Source of the DNA: JAGVPT01 sp035500675
GTDB taxonomy: Bacteria; Bacteroidota; Ignavibacteria; UBA10030; UBA8401
Assembly: GCA_035500675.1 (NCBI GenBank)
Contig: DATJXA010000088.1
Location: forward strand, 1-41,979
Reading direction: 5' to 3'
DNA: 41,979 nucleotides
Position 1 is the stretch's first letter, and each line of letters opens with the position of its first letter. Position numbers and translations under genes: made by a program. Below, piece after piece: positions 23,914 through 31,468 of this stretch. The notes under the pieces are model-generated. The model was not told where the DNA came from. It searched no databases and was given only the letters and a program-made list of their open reading frames with translations.

Positions 23914-25559
23914 AAGAATATTTGCACGAAGTTGTCTCCCGCTCTCTTCATGCCCTCCAGTATCCTGCCGTCGAATTTTTTTTTGAGAAGCCAAAGGCCG
24001 CAGCACACGGGGACCTCACGACAAACGTCGCGCTTACGATCGCGAAAAAAGTGGGGAAAAATCCGCGCCAGGTTGCACAAGCGATCGTCGACGCACTCAC
24101 CATCGACCCTGCAAGAATTTCATCCACGGAAATAGCGGGACCGGGTTTTATCAATTTTTATTTTGCAGACCGCCACGTGGTCGACAGCGCGACATCGATC
24201 CTCAAGGAAGGGGCCAACTTCGGTAGGTCGAACGTGGCCCGCGGGCTCAAGACAAATGTCGAATGGGTGAGCGCAAACCCGACAGGGCCATTGCACAGCG
24301 GCCATGGTCGTCAGGTGATTTTGGGGGCAACGATCACGAACCTTCTTGAATGGACCGGCCATGACGTCACGCGGGAATATTATTTTAATAATGCCGGCAA
24401 TCAGATGCGCACGCTGGGAGAAAGCATCTATGCGCGGTACCGGCAGCTTCTTGGAGACGATTACCCGTTTCCTGCAGAGGGCTACCAGGGAGAGTATATC
24501 AAAGATATTGCCCTCGACATCAAAACGGAGAAAGGGGAGAGTCTGAGGGAAACCGACCCCGAACGGATTTTTTTCCGTAAACGGGGCGAAGAGTGGTGCT
24601 TCTCAAGCATCAAAAAGACACTCTCACGACTTGGCGTCCGGCACGAAGTTTTTTACAATGAGGATACGCTGTACTCATCGGGGAAGATCGACGAAGTCAT
24701 CGGGGAACTCCGCTCCCACGACCTCGCGTACGATAGTGACGGAGCGGTTTGGTTTAGAGCGACGGCCGTAGGGTTGGACCAGGACCGTGTCATCGTCAAG
24801 CGGACCGGAGAACCGACCTACCGTTTACCCGATATCGCCTACCACCGGGAAAAATTTCGCCGGGGTTTCGAGCTTATCGTCGACATCTTTGGAGCGGACC
24901 ATGTCGCGACGATTCCGGATGTGCTCGCCGGCGTAAAAGCGCTCGGGTATGATACGTCCAAAGTGAAGGTGATCATTCACCAGATGGTCTCCTTTGTCGA
25001 CAAGGACGAAGTCGTAAAAATGTCTAAGCGGAACGCGAAGGTCTACACGCTCGATGACCTTATCGACGAGGTCGGTCCCGATGCGGTCCACTATTTTTTT
25101 GTGATGCGGAGCGCGAACACACACCTGGAATTTGACGTCGCTTTGGCGAAAGAGCAATCCGATCAAAACCCCGTCTATTATCTCCAATACGCTCATGCGC
25201 GCATTGCGGGCATCCTTCGGTTTGCCGCAGAGCAAGGAGTGGGAATTGACGATGTCAAACACCTTCTCGCTTCCACTCGCTTTGAGATGTTGAAAGAAAA
25301 AGAAGAGATCGATCTGATGAAAGTGATGCTGGAATTCCCGGAAATTATCGTGAATTGCGCGGAGTCTTTTGAACCGCATCGGCTGACAACGTACCTTCGT
25401 GAAGTTGCGGAGTCGTTCCACAGGTTCTACCATCAACACCGCGTGATCGGGGAGGATAAGGATCTCATGCAGGCCCGCCTCGCACTTTGCACCATGGCAA
25501 AGATCGTGATTGCCAACGGCTGTGCTATCCTCGGCGTATCGGCGCCCGAAAGAATGTAA
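23910..25559 (+). CDS. argS: Arginyl-tRNA synthetase
   Basis: The protein has 549 residues, in the normal range for class I ArgRS. It shows an N-terminal Add-1 domain (KPKAAAHGDLTTNVALTIAK), the HIGH-type motif in WVSANPTGPLHSGHG, and a KMSK-type motif VVKMSKRNAKVYTLDDL. The DALR anticodon-binding domain at the C-terminus has QYAHARIAGILR, LTTYLREVAESFHRFYHQ and ARLALCTMAKIVIANG. It charges tRNA-Arg. It is coupled to rsfS by an ATGA overlap. The next 269 bases are a control region leading to the polysaccharide cluster. Confidence 0.97.
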   Translation: MKEYLHEVVSRSLHALQYPAVEFFFEKPKAAAHGDLTTNVALTIAKKVGKNPRQVAQAIVDALTIDPARISSTEIAGPGFINFYFADRHVVDSATSILKEGANFGRSNVARGLKTNVEWVSANPTGPLHSGHGRQVILGATITNLLEWTGHDVTREYYFNNAGNQMRTLGESIYARYRQLLGDDYPFPAEGYQGEYIKDIALDIKTEKGESLRETDPERIFFRKRGEEWCFSSIKKTLSRLGVRHEVFYNEDTLYSSGKIDEVIGELRSHDLAYDSDGAVWFRATAVGLDQDRVIVKRTGEPTYRLPDIAYHREKFRRGFELIVDIFGADHVATIPDVLAGVKALGYDTSKVKVIIHQMVSFVDKDEVVKMSKRNAKVYTLDDLIDEVGPDAVHYFFVMRSANTHLEFDVALAKEQSDQNPVYYLQYAHARIAGILRFAAEQGVGIDDVKHLLASTRFEMLKEKEEIDLMKVMLEFPEIIVNCAESFEPHRLTTYLREVAESFHRFYHQHRVIGEDKDLMQARLALCTMAKIVIANGCAILGVSAPERM

Positions 25560-25560
25560 C

Positions 25561-25589
25561 TTGATTCTCATATTCCTCTTCTATATATT
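25561..25589 (+). promoter_or_regulatory. Promoter candidate just after argS
   Basis: TTGATT (25561-25566), a 17-base spacer and TATATT (25584-25589). Transcription would start near 25596 and run through a gene-free stretch toward the hairpin at 25723. The match is fair, but AT-rich intergenic DNA gives such hits by chance. Confidence 0.35.
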
Positions 25590-25722
25590 TGCGGCGTAGA
25601 CTCATTTCAAAAGGAATCCCCAACCCGCTTTTTGCTACCGCTAACGCTCATCCCATCAAAATCCGGCTCAAAAAGAGTTCGTGACCGGAATTCGACAATC
25701 ATATTGTTATTGAATGACTTAG

Positions 25723-25756
25723 AGCGGTCAGTGCATTGATTTTGCATGCCGCTTTT
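25723..25756 (+). terminator. Terminator-like hairpin upstream of polysaccharide cluster
   Basis: AGCGG (25723-25727) pairs with CCGCT (25749-25753). Inside it, CA-TGCA pairs with TGCATG with a bulged G, and four T residues end the structure (25753-25756). It could end the argS transcript or a short RNA started at about 25596. The T-run is short, so confidence is moderate. Confidence 0.45.
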
Positions 25757-25758
25757 AG

Positions 25759-25803
25759 TAAATTAAAAACCTTGACTCACTAGAGGTAAGTGTTTTTAAT
25801 TTA
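25759..25803. repeat. 12-bp perfect inverted repeat at the polysaccharide promoter
   Basis: TAAATTAAAAAC (25759-25770) and GTTTTTAATTTA (25792-25803) are exact reverse complements separated by 21 bases. Just inside the arms, CTT-AC and GTAAG pair further with a bulge. The -35 lies between the arms and the -10 lies in the right arm, which is where an operator would sit. Confidence 0.75.
25772..25800 (+). promoter_or_regulatory. Promoter candidate for polysaccharide cluster
   Basis: TTGACT (25772-25777), 17 bases, TTTAAT (25795-25800). Transcription would start near 25807, about 22 bases before the first gene of the cluster at 25829. It lies inside the 12-bp inverted repeat, so it is probably regulated. 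Confidence 0.6.
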
Positions 25804-25828
25804 AAGTTTTAGCTATCAGGCGCATAAC

Positions 25829-26302
25829 ATGTTTCGTAATGGAAAGATACATGATGTCCAGATACGGGATTTAACAAAGTATGTCGACGATCGCGGCTGG
25901 CTGGCGGAATTGTACCGCCTCGACGAGATCGACGGAGTGTACACTCCAGCGATGACATACCTTTCAGCGACCCGGCCAGGCATTGCGCGTGGGCCGCACG
26001 AACATGTAGACCAGTCGGATATGTTCGCATTTATCGGTCCTTCGAACTTTAAAATTTATCTGTGGGACAATAGAAAGAGCTCCCCAAGTTACGGGAATAA
26101 ATTTATTTTTTTGGCTGGAGAGGATTCGCCAAGATCTGTCATCATCCCTCCGGGTGTGGTTCACGCATACAAAAATGTCGGAACGGAATCCGGTTTAGTC
26201 ATTAATATGCCAAACAGACTCTTCGCTGGAAAAGGCAGGAAAGAGCCGGTCGACGAGATCCGTCACGAAGATAAGCCAGACTCACTGTTCAAACTCGATT
26301 AA
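25829..26302 (+). CDS. RmlC-like cupin, dTDP-4-keto-6-deoxyhexose epimerase-related
   Basis: The protein has 157 residues. It shows the RmlC family frame: DDRGWLAELYR at the N-terminus, RGPHEHVDQSDMF (the RGLHxQ position, catalytic His kept), KIYLWDNRKSSPSYG, and VIIPPGVVHAYKNVG. True dTDP-4-dehydrorhamnose 3,5-epimerases are about 180 residues and have a conserved Lys soon after RGLHxQ, which I do not see here. The protein may therefore be a single-position epimerase or isomerase acting on dTDP-4-keto-6-deoxyglucose, the product of the next gene. No rmlA or rmlD is present in the window. It is the first gene of the polysaccharide cluster, eight bases ahead of rfbB. Ribosome site is weak. Confidence 0.75.
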   Translation: MFRNGKIHDVQIRDLTKYVDDRGWLAELYRLDEIDGVYTPAMTYLSATRPGIARGPHEHVDQSDMFAFIGPSNFKIYLWDNRKSSPSYGNKFIFLAGEDSPRSVIIPPGVVHAYKNVGTESGLVINMPNRLFAGKGRKEPVDEIRHEDKPDSLFKLD

Positions 26303-26310
26303 CAGGACGA

Positions 26311-27324
26311 ATGAAGAACATTCTTGTTACGGGAGGGGCAGGATTTATCGGCAGCAATTTTATCCGCCATCTTCTGCAGGCATACGAAACCTATCGTGTG
26401 GTGAATGTCGATGCTTTGACGTATGCAGGAAACCTCGAAAACCTTGACGGGGTCGACCTCAGTCCGCGATATGTTTTTTCCAAAACGGACATTTGTATTG
26501 CGGAACACGTAGACCGCATATTTCGAGACAATGCGATCGATGCGGTGGTCCACTGTGCCGCCGAGACACACGTAGACCGGAGTATCATGGGGCCGGGCGC
26601 ATTTGTCCGCACGAATGTGCTGGGTACAAACGTCTTGCTCGAAGCGGCTCAGCGTCATGGCGTAGAGCGTTTTGTCCATGTGTCGACGGATGAAGTATAT
26701 GGCTCGCTCGGAGAACAGGGGAAATTCGCCGAAAGCACTCCCTTGCATCCCAATAGTCCCTACTCCGCGAGTAAGGCCTCCTCCGATCTGCTGGCTTTGT
26801 CGTATTTTCATACCTTTAACACCCCCGTGATCGTCACACGTTGTTCGAATAATTATGGCCCGTATCAGTTTCCCGAAAAATTAATTCCGTTAATGATCGT
26901 CAACGCGCTCAATGATAAACCGCTTCCAGTGTACGGAGATGGCTTGAATGTACGCGATTGGCTTTACGTTGAGGACCATTGCCGCGCTCTGGATGCTGTG
27001 CTCCATCACGGGAAAGCAGGCGAAGTCTATAATATCGGCGGGAACAATGAAAAGAAGAACATTGAGATCGTAAAGCTCGTTCTCCATGAATTGCACAAGC
27101 CCGAATCGCTCATCGAATTTGTCAAAGACCGGCCGGGCCATGACCGACGCTATGCGATAGACGCGGCCAAAATGGCCATTGAGCTTGATTGGAAACCAGT
27201 TCACGTCTTCGAAGAGGGGATGAGCCGGACAATACGATGGTATCTCGACCATCGCGAATGGTGGAAGAGGATCATCTCCGGCGAGTACCAAACGTACTAC
27301 GAAAAACAATATTCGGAGCGGTGA
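26311..27324 (+). CDS. rfbB: dTDP-glucose 4,6-dehydratase
   Basis: The protein has 337 residues, an extended short-chain dehydrogenase. It has the NAD-binding motif TGGAGFIGSN at the N-terminus, VVHCAAETHVDRSI, the catalytic triplet T126-D127-E128 in VSTDEVYG, and Y151-x3-K155 (YSASK). RCSNNYGPYQFPEKLIPL, GLNVRDWLYVEDHC and DRPGHDRRYAID are signatures that set RfbB/RmlB apart from UDP-galactose epimerases. It converts dTDP-glucose to dTDP-4-keto-6-deoxyglucose, the branch point for 6-deoxy sugars such as rhamnose, fucosamine and quinovosamine derivatives. The glucose-1-phosphate thymidylyltransferase needed upstream is not in the window. Its stop is 14 bases before the chosen wecB start. Confidence 0.95.
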   Translation: MKNILVTGGAGFIGSNFIRHLLQAYETYRVVNVDALTYAGNLENLDGVDLSPRYVFSKTDICIAEHVDRIFRDNAIDAVVHCAAETHVDRSIMGPGAFVRTNVLGTNVLLEAAQRHGVERFVHVSTDEVYGSLGEQGKFAESTPLHPNSPYSASKASSDLLALSYFHTFNTPVIVTRCSNNYGPYQFPEKLIPLMIVNALNDKPLPVYGDGLNVRDWLYVEDHCRALDAVLHHGKAGEVYNIGGNNEKKNIEIVKLVLHELHKPESLIEFVKDRPGHDRRYAIDAAKMAIELDWKPVHVFEEGMSRTIRWYLDHREWWKRIISGEYQTYYEKQYSER

Positions 27325-27338
27325 AAAAAGGAAACGGT

Positions 27339-28442
27339 GTGAAGAAAGTCATCAGCGTCGTTGGAGCGCGGCCGAATTTCATGAAAATCGCCCCGCTACA
27401 CTTGGCGTTTAAAAAATATCCCGAGATTTTGCACATGATCGTACATACGGGCCAGCACTATGACGACAACATGTCGAAGGTCTTTTTTGAAGACCTGGAG
27501 CTGCCGCGTCCCGACGTGTATCTTGGCGTAGGGTCCGGATCTCACGCCGTCCAGACCGCGAAAATTATGGTCGAATTTGAAAAGATCGCGATCTTGGAGA
27601 AGCCCGACCTCGTCATCGTTGTAGGTGACGTCAATTCGACGCTTGCTTGTTCGCTAGTCTGTGCAAAGCTCCTTATTCCGGTGGCGCACGTTGAAGCCGG
27701 CCTTCGCAGTGGAGACAGGACCATGCCCGAAGAACTCAATCGCATCGTTACAGACGCTCTTGCCGATCTGTTGTTCGTGTCCGAGCGAAGCGGCGTCGCG
27801 AATTTAAAAAAAGAGGGCTGTGCGGATTCGAAGATATTTTTCGTCGGAAACGTCATGATCGACTCCCTTGTTCGGTTTCGGGAAAAAGGGCGCCGTTCGG
27901 AAATTGCGAAAACGCTAGGCGTTGAAGGGAAGAACTATACACTCGTGACCATTCATCGACCCAGTAATGTGGATGAAAAAGAGAACCTCACGAAAGTGCT
28001 CGGCATGCTCGAGCGTCTTGCAGAACGTTCCACGGTCGTCTTTCCAGTTCACCCGCGGACGCGAAAGATGATGGATGATTTCGGTCTGACCGGGGAAGTC
28101 CAATCGCATCGTGGCATGGTGCTGTGCGAACCTCTCGGCTATCTCGATTTTCTTTGTCTTCTCGACGGAGCTGCGCTCACGATTACCGACTCCGGGGGCA
28201 TCCAAGAAGAATCTACTTTTCTCGGCGTCCCATGCCTTACGATGCGCGCTAACACGGAGCGCCCGGCAACGATCACCGAAGGGACGAATACGCTGATGGG
28301 TTTTGATTACGACAAGGCAGTCCATGAAGCTGAAAAAGTCTTTCAAGGAAAATATAAGAAGGGGAGCATCCCCGAGATGTGGGACGGGAAAGCGGCGGAG
28401 CGGATTGCAAAAATCATTGCAGATTACATTTTACCAAACTGA
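27339..28442 (+). CDS. wecB: UDP-N-acetylglucosamine 2-epimerase (non-hydrolysing)
   Basis: I use GTG 27339, which gives 367 residues, a normal family N-terminus (MKKVISVVGARPNFMKIAPL), and an AAGGA ribosome site at 27328-27332. A GTG at 27321 overlapping the rfbB stop is possible; the longer open frame inside rfbB is not. The WecB/MnaA active-site residues are present: D97 (VVGDVNST), E119 (HVEAGLRSG), E131/E132 (MPEELNR) and H206 (TIHRPSN). TDSGGIQEES is the UDP-binding loop. It converts UDP-GlcNAc to UDP-ManNAc, a precursor of ManNAc or ManNAcA in surface polysaccharides. The neighbouring rfbB supplies a second sugar branch. Confidence 0.94.
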   Translation: MKKVISVVGARPNFMKIAPLHLAFKKYPEILHMIVHTGQHYDDNMSKVFFEDLELPRPDVYLGVGSGSHAVQTAKIMVEFEKIAILEKPDLVIVVGDVNSTLACSLVCAKLLIPVAHVEAGLRSGDRTMPEELNRIVTDALADLLFVSERSGVANLKKEGCADSKIFFVGNVMIDSLVRFREKGRRSEIAKTLGVEGKNYTLVTIHRPSNVDEKENLTKVLGMLERLAERSTVVFPVHPRTRKMMDDFGLTGEVQSHRGMVLCEPLGYLDFLCLLDGAALTITDSGGIQEESTFLGVPCLTMRANTERPATITEGTNTLMGFDYDKAVHEAEKVFQGKYKKGSIPEMWDGKAAERIAKIIADYILPN

Positions 28443-28452
28443 GACGAGTACA

Positions 28453-30141
28453 ATGAAATCGAGATGGTCAATAGCTTTGGCGGTTATGGTTCTCGTTGCG
28501 GTGGCTGATCTGCGGGCGCAGCAGACGGCCGGCGACATTTTTAAACAATTGGACCAGAGTCAGACGCAATATCAACAACAAGGTCTTCAAAATGTTAAGA
28601 TTGCGGTTATGGATGGCGTGGTCGATCCGAAGGAATACATTGTTGGCCCGGGCGACATTTACAACGTCAGCGTTTGGACAACGCCCCCGTTCAGTTTCCA
28701 GCTTCCCGTAACGCCCGAAGGGACGATTATTATTCCGACCGTCGGTGAGGTTTCCATCGCCGGGACGAAACTCGATGAAGCGAAGAAAAAAGTGGTTTCG
28801 GTATTACGGCGGAAATTTATTTCGGGGGATATTTCTTTTACTCTTTACGCACCGCGCACATTTGCGGTCACCGTTCAAGGAGTTGTGAAAAAGGAAGGAA
28901 CCGTCTACATCCAGGCTACAGAACGTGTCGATGAGGCGATCGCTCAGGCAAATCTATTAGAAACCAGGCCGACGGAAATTAAGCCAGCCCCTGAGAAACC
29001 TTCCCCGGTTCATGGTACGTATATCGTTCAACCCGATACAGTCGGTTCGATGCGTAAAATTATCATACGCCACAAAGACGGGACTCGTGGCTCAGCCGAT
29101 TTGGAAAAATATTTTGTCCGCAAGGATCCGCGACTGAATCCGCTTCTTCAGGATGGCGATGTTATCATCGTGCCGAAGCAAGATTTGGCGGAGGATTTTG
29201 TCGGAGTATTCGGCGCAGTAAATGAGGAAGGGGTTTATGAGTATGTTCCAGGCGACAGCCTTTACTCGATGCTGATGATCGCCAGAGGAATGACCGCGTT
29301 GGCAGACAGCGACAGTGTCGAGGTTATCAGATCGGATGAATACGGGCGGCTTGTCAGCGAAACGAATGTGAATGTACGGGCGATTATATCCGGCGAGTTG
29401 CCAGATTTTCCTCTACGCCGCGGCGACCGGATCCTGGTCAAAGAGAAGGTCGAGTTGCAACGAGACTATCGCGTGTATATCGAGGGGGATGTTCTCCACC
29501 CCGGATATTATCCAATTTCAAAAGATTCTACAACGCTCTCGGCCATTATCGAAGAGGCGGGAGGATTTAAAAAAACTGCCTCATTGTCGGGCGCGCAACT
29601 TTTTCGAATGGCAAAATCTACGAGAGGAGCTGATTGGATACGCCTTGAAAACGCCAGGGGGGAATCCATGCAAGAGGATAGCGTAAACTTTAAGGTTGAG
29701 AATTCTATCCGTATGCAAGGGGAACTCGTCGTGGCAGATTTTGTCAGCCTTTTTGCGAATAACGATAAATCAAAAGACGTCTATCTTCGCGACGGCGATC
29801 GTATCATCATCCCCTCGCAAAAGAAGACCGTGTACGTTTTCGGCCAGGTGATCGAACCTGGCCATGTGCTATACCTTCAGAACCGGAATTATAAATATTA
29901 CATAGCTATGGCGGGAGGGTTTACCGACGATGCGGTGAAAGGTGATGTTAAGATTATTAAAGCGGGAAGCCGGCAATGGCTGTCGCCGGACGAGACGACG
30001 ATTGAGGACGGCGATTATATCTGGGTGCCAAAAGAACCCTACAGACCGTTCGGATATTATTTACAAATATACAGCCAATTATTCGGAATCATCGGAACGG
30101 TGGCGACATTAGTTGTTCTCGTGATACAATCGCGTAAGTGA
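28453..30141 (+). CDS. Wza-like polysaccharide export protein with SLBB domains
   Basis: I start at ATG 28453, which gives a clear signal peptide (SRWSIALAVMVLVAVADLRAQ), rather than the open frame inside wecB. The 562-residue protein has a Poly_export domain (about residues 60-150, VGPGDIYNVSVW ... GTIIIPTVGEVSIAG) and at least three SLBB-type segments (VFGAVNEEGVYEY near 255, VYIEGDVLHPGYYPI near 345, VYVFGQVIEPGHVLYL near 460). It ends with a hydrophobic helix (FGIIGTVATLVVLVIQSRK). Family members form the outer-membrane channel for capsule or exopolysaccharide. Unlike E. coli Wza, the signal peptide has no lipobox Cys, so it is not an obvious lipoprotein. It precedes the Wzz-like gene by 82 bases. 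Confidence 0.9.
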   Translation: MKSRWSIALAVMVLVAVADLRAQQTAGDIFKQLDQSQTQYQQQGLQNVKIAVMDGVVDPKEYIVGPGDIYNVSVWTTPPFSFQLPVTPEGTIIIPTVGEVSIAGTKLDEAKKKVVSVLRRKFISGDISFTLYAPRTFAVTVQGVVKKEGTVYIQATERVDEAIAQANLLETRPTEIKPAPEKPSPVHGTYIVQPDTVGSMRKIIIRHKDGTRGSADLEKYFVRKDPRLNPLLQDGDVIIVPKQDLAEDFVGVFGAVNEEGVYEYVPGDSLYSMLMIARGMTALADSDSVEVIRSDEYGRLVSETNVNVRAIISGELPDFPLRRGDRILVKEKVELQRDYRVYIEGDVLHPGYYPISKDSTTLSAIIEEAGGFKKTASLSGAQLFRMAKSTRGADWIRLENARGESMQEDSVNFKVENSIRMQGELVVADFVSLFANNDKSKDVYLRDGDRIIIPSQKKTVYVFGQVIEPGHVLYLQNRNYKYYIAMAGGFTDDAVKGDVKIIKAGSRQWLSPDETTIEDGDYIWVPKEPYRPFGYYLQIYSQLFGIIGTVATLVVLVIQSRK

Positions 30142-30223
30142 CACGACAAATCCTGAACGCGTCGAGGGACCGACGCTTCTAACGGGAAAAGACGTCAAAA
30201 CATTATGAAGAAAGCTTTTTAAA

Positions 30224-31468
30224 ATGGAAGAAAAGACCCCCCCCGCTCAATTTCATGTCGGAGATTTCTTTTCAGAAGCGATAACACTCCTTTTGAAGTA
30301 TCGCAAATTTTTATCGCGGTTTGTGCTCTCAATTACCGTCGCCAGCATTCTGCTCGCTCTGGTCCTTCCGAAATGGTACCTAGCGACCGTGTCTGTGTTT
30401 CCAGCCGAACAAGAAAAATTGCCGACGGGGATCGGAGAGCTAGGGCTCTTATCGGGAGCCTTTTCCGCGAGCAAAGCGCTCTCGTCACTTTCCGGGAACC
30501 CAGATCTTGACCGGTATAGCGTTATCCTCAAAAGCTCCTCTGTGCTTTCCGCCGTCATCCAAAAATTCGATCTCGCCCATGTGTACGGCATCACTAGCGA
30601 CATTGGCGAAAAGACAGCAAAAGAATTGCTGAGCAACACCGATTTCACGATCGAGCCTGAAGGCAATCTCACCGTTTCTGTCTATGATAAGAGCCCGCAG
30701 CGGGCTGCGGACATGGCGAATTATTTTGTTGAACAGCTTAATCATGTGAACTCCGACCTCATGAGTCAAAACGCAAGAGGAAACAGGGAATTTATCGAGC
30801 AGCGATACGAGAAAAACCTCAGCGACCTTGCGGCTGCGGAAGATTCGTTAAAGGAGTTTCAAAAGAGGTCTGGGATTCTCGCTCTTCCCGAGCAAGTTGA
30901 GGCGTCTATAAAAGCAGTGACAGAATTAGCAGGCCAGGCTGCTCTGGAAGATGTTCAGAGCGCAATCCTTGCGAGGACTCTGTCGGAAGATCATCCCTCG
31001 GTAAAACAAGCGAGGATTGAAGTCGAGGAGCTTCACAGAAAACTCGAAGAGATGAAAAACGGCTCGAACTATCGGGCGGGGGACATGAGGATCATCATGC
31101 CCTTCAATAAACTTCCCGATATGGGAGCGGAGTATGTCCGGCGATACAGGGACGTGCAGATACAAAATAAGATCCTCGAGTTTCTCACTCCCATTTATGA
31201 GCAGGCAAAAGTTGAAGAGAAACGAGAGACCCCGTCAGTCGTAGTGCTCGACAAAGCAGCCCCGCCTGAGCGGAAAGCCAAGCCGAAGATCACAATCTAT
31301 GCACTGCTCGGTTTCGTCCTTTCAATTCTTATTGGCCTTTTCATCGTATTTCTACGCGAGGCAATATCGAAACTTAAAGCCCAACATCCTGAAAACTTTG
31401 TCGCGCTGAAGGACGCAATTGTCAACGATTGGTTCGGCTTGCGCTCGAAGCCTAGGAGATCCGAGTGA
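30224..31468 (+). CDS. Wzz/GumC-type polysaccharide co-polymerase
   Basis: The 414-residue protein has the chain-length-determinant layout. It has a transmembrane helix at about residues 32-50 (VLSITVASILLALVLPKWY), a periplasmic domain with a coiled-coil stretch (about 185-280), the Pro-containing segment DKAAPPERKAKPKITIYALL before a second transmembrane helix (about 355-376), and a short cytoplasmic tail. There is no Walker-type tyrosine kinase domain, so it is not a fused Wzc. It should set chain length and connect Wzy to the Wza-like channel. The ribosome site before ATG 30224 is weak. Its stop overlaps the flippase start (GTGA at 31465). Confidence 0.88.
   Translation: MEEKTPPAQFHVGDFFSEAITLLLKYRKFLSRFVLSITVASILLALVLPKWYLATVSVFPAEQEKLPTGIGELGLLSGAFSASKALSSLSGNPDLDRYSVILKSSSVLSAVIQKFDLAHVYGITSDIGEKTAKELLSNTDFTIEPEGNLTVSVYDKSPQRAADMANYFVEQLNHVNSDLMSQNARGNREFIEQRYEKNLSDLAAAEDSLKEFQKRSGILALPEQVEASIKAVTELAGQAALEDVQSAILARTLSEDHPSVKQARIEVEELHRKLEEMKNGSNYRAGDMRIIMPFNKLPDMGAEYVRRYRDVQIQNKILEFLTPIYEQAKVEEKRETPSVVVLDKAAPPERKAKPKITIYALLGFVLSILIGLFIVFLREAISKLKAQHPENFVALKDAIVNDWFGLRSKPRRSE

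Noticed and set aside
18979..25559. tRNA or other structural RNA genes between housekeeping genes
   Set aside because: No cloverleaf with a GTTCRA-type T-loop and matching acceptor arms was visible in any gap of the window; a tRNA scan would settle it.
27189..27338. Longer N-terminus for the WecB-like epimerase
   Set aside because: It would overlap rfbB by more than 130 bases. GTG 27339 has a ribosome site and gives the standard family N-terminus.
30159..30176. Hairpin GCGTCG/CGACGC between the Wza-like and Wzz-like genes
   Set aside because: Only six pairs with a six-base loop and no T-run follows; not enough to call a terminator or attenuator.
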